Part shown: positions 14,574-14,607 of the stretch, piece after piece
How the letters are laid out: the number at the start of each line of letters is the position of its first letter
How positions within the stretch are numbered: position 1 is the first letter of the stretch
Source: Rhizobacter sp.
GTDB taxonomy: Bacteria; Pseudomonadota; Gammaproteobacteria; Burkholderiales; Burkholderiaceae
Assembly (NCBI GenBank): GCA_014379885.1
Contig: JACMKW010000055.1
Coordinates: 1 to 14,607 of the forward strand
Direction: 5' to 3'
DNA length: 14,607 nucleotides
Notes under the pieces: model-generated
Told to the model about the DNA's origin: nothing
Database searches by the model: none
What the model saw: the letters and a program-made list of their open reading frames with translations, nothing else
Program-made: the position numbers and the translations under genes

Positions 14574-14607
14574 CGTGTCTCCAGGTGTTGTCGGTATGAA
14601 GCGAGGC

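Overview
The window is high-GC, densely coded bacterial DNA, probably a chromosomal segment of a beta-proteobacterium in the Burkholderiales, close to the Comamonadaceae / Leptothrix-Rhizobacter type. This is inferred from the aat-bpt gene pair, the TRAP transporter, the style of the KaiC/histidine kinase pair, and uniform GC-rich codon use. No database search was possible. No rRNA, tRNA, CRISPR array, insertion sequence or phage gene was seen.

Layout, left to right. (1) The 3' part of a secreted M6-type metalloprotease carrying two P/Homo B domains, cut off by the left edge, is followed by a likely terminator. (2) A lone periplasmic substrate-binding protein of the peptide/nickel ABC family stands without its permease genes. 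(3) A two-gene minus-strand operon encodes a double-domain KaiC-like ATPase and a soluble hybrid histidine kinase that has a degenerate receiver at its N terminus and an intact one at its C terminus. (4) A complete hipBA toxin-antitoxin operon lies on the minus strand, with a visible promoter and three operator-like repeats spaced exactly 27 bp apart. (5) On the plus strand come xdhC, a complex inverted-repeat element, and the translationally coupled pair aat-bpt, the two amino-acid transferases of the bacterial N-degron pathway. (6) An Lrp/AsnC regulator is divergent from a small glyoxalase-fold (VOC) protein. (7) A full TRAP transporter operon (dctP-dctQ-dctM) runs on the minus strand to the right edge.

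How the genes work together. The KaiC-like protein and the kinase overlap by at least 11 nt and probably act as one cytoplasmic signalling unit. HipB should repress hipBA through the repeats over its own promoter. Aat and Bpt tag proteins for ClpS/ClpAP degradation. DctP, DctQ and DctM form one carboxylate importer. The Lrp-like protein may control the divergent VOC gene.

No wholly new system was found. The points most worth a second look are the 27-bp operator array at hipBA, the KaiC/pseudo-receiver kinase module, and the nested inverted-repeat element between xdhC and aat.
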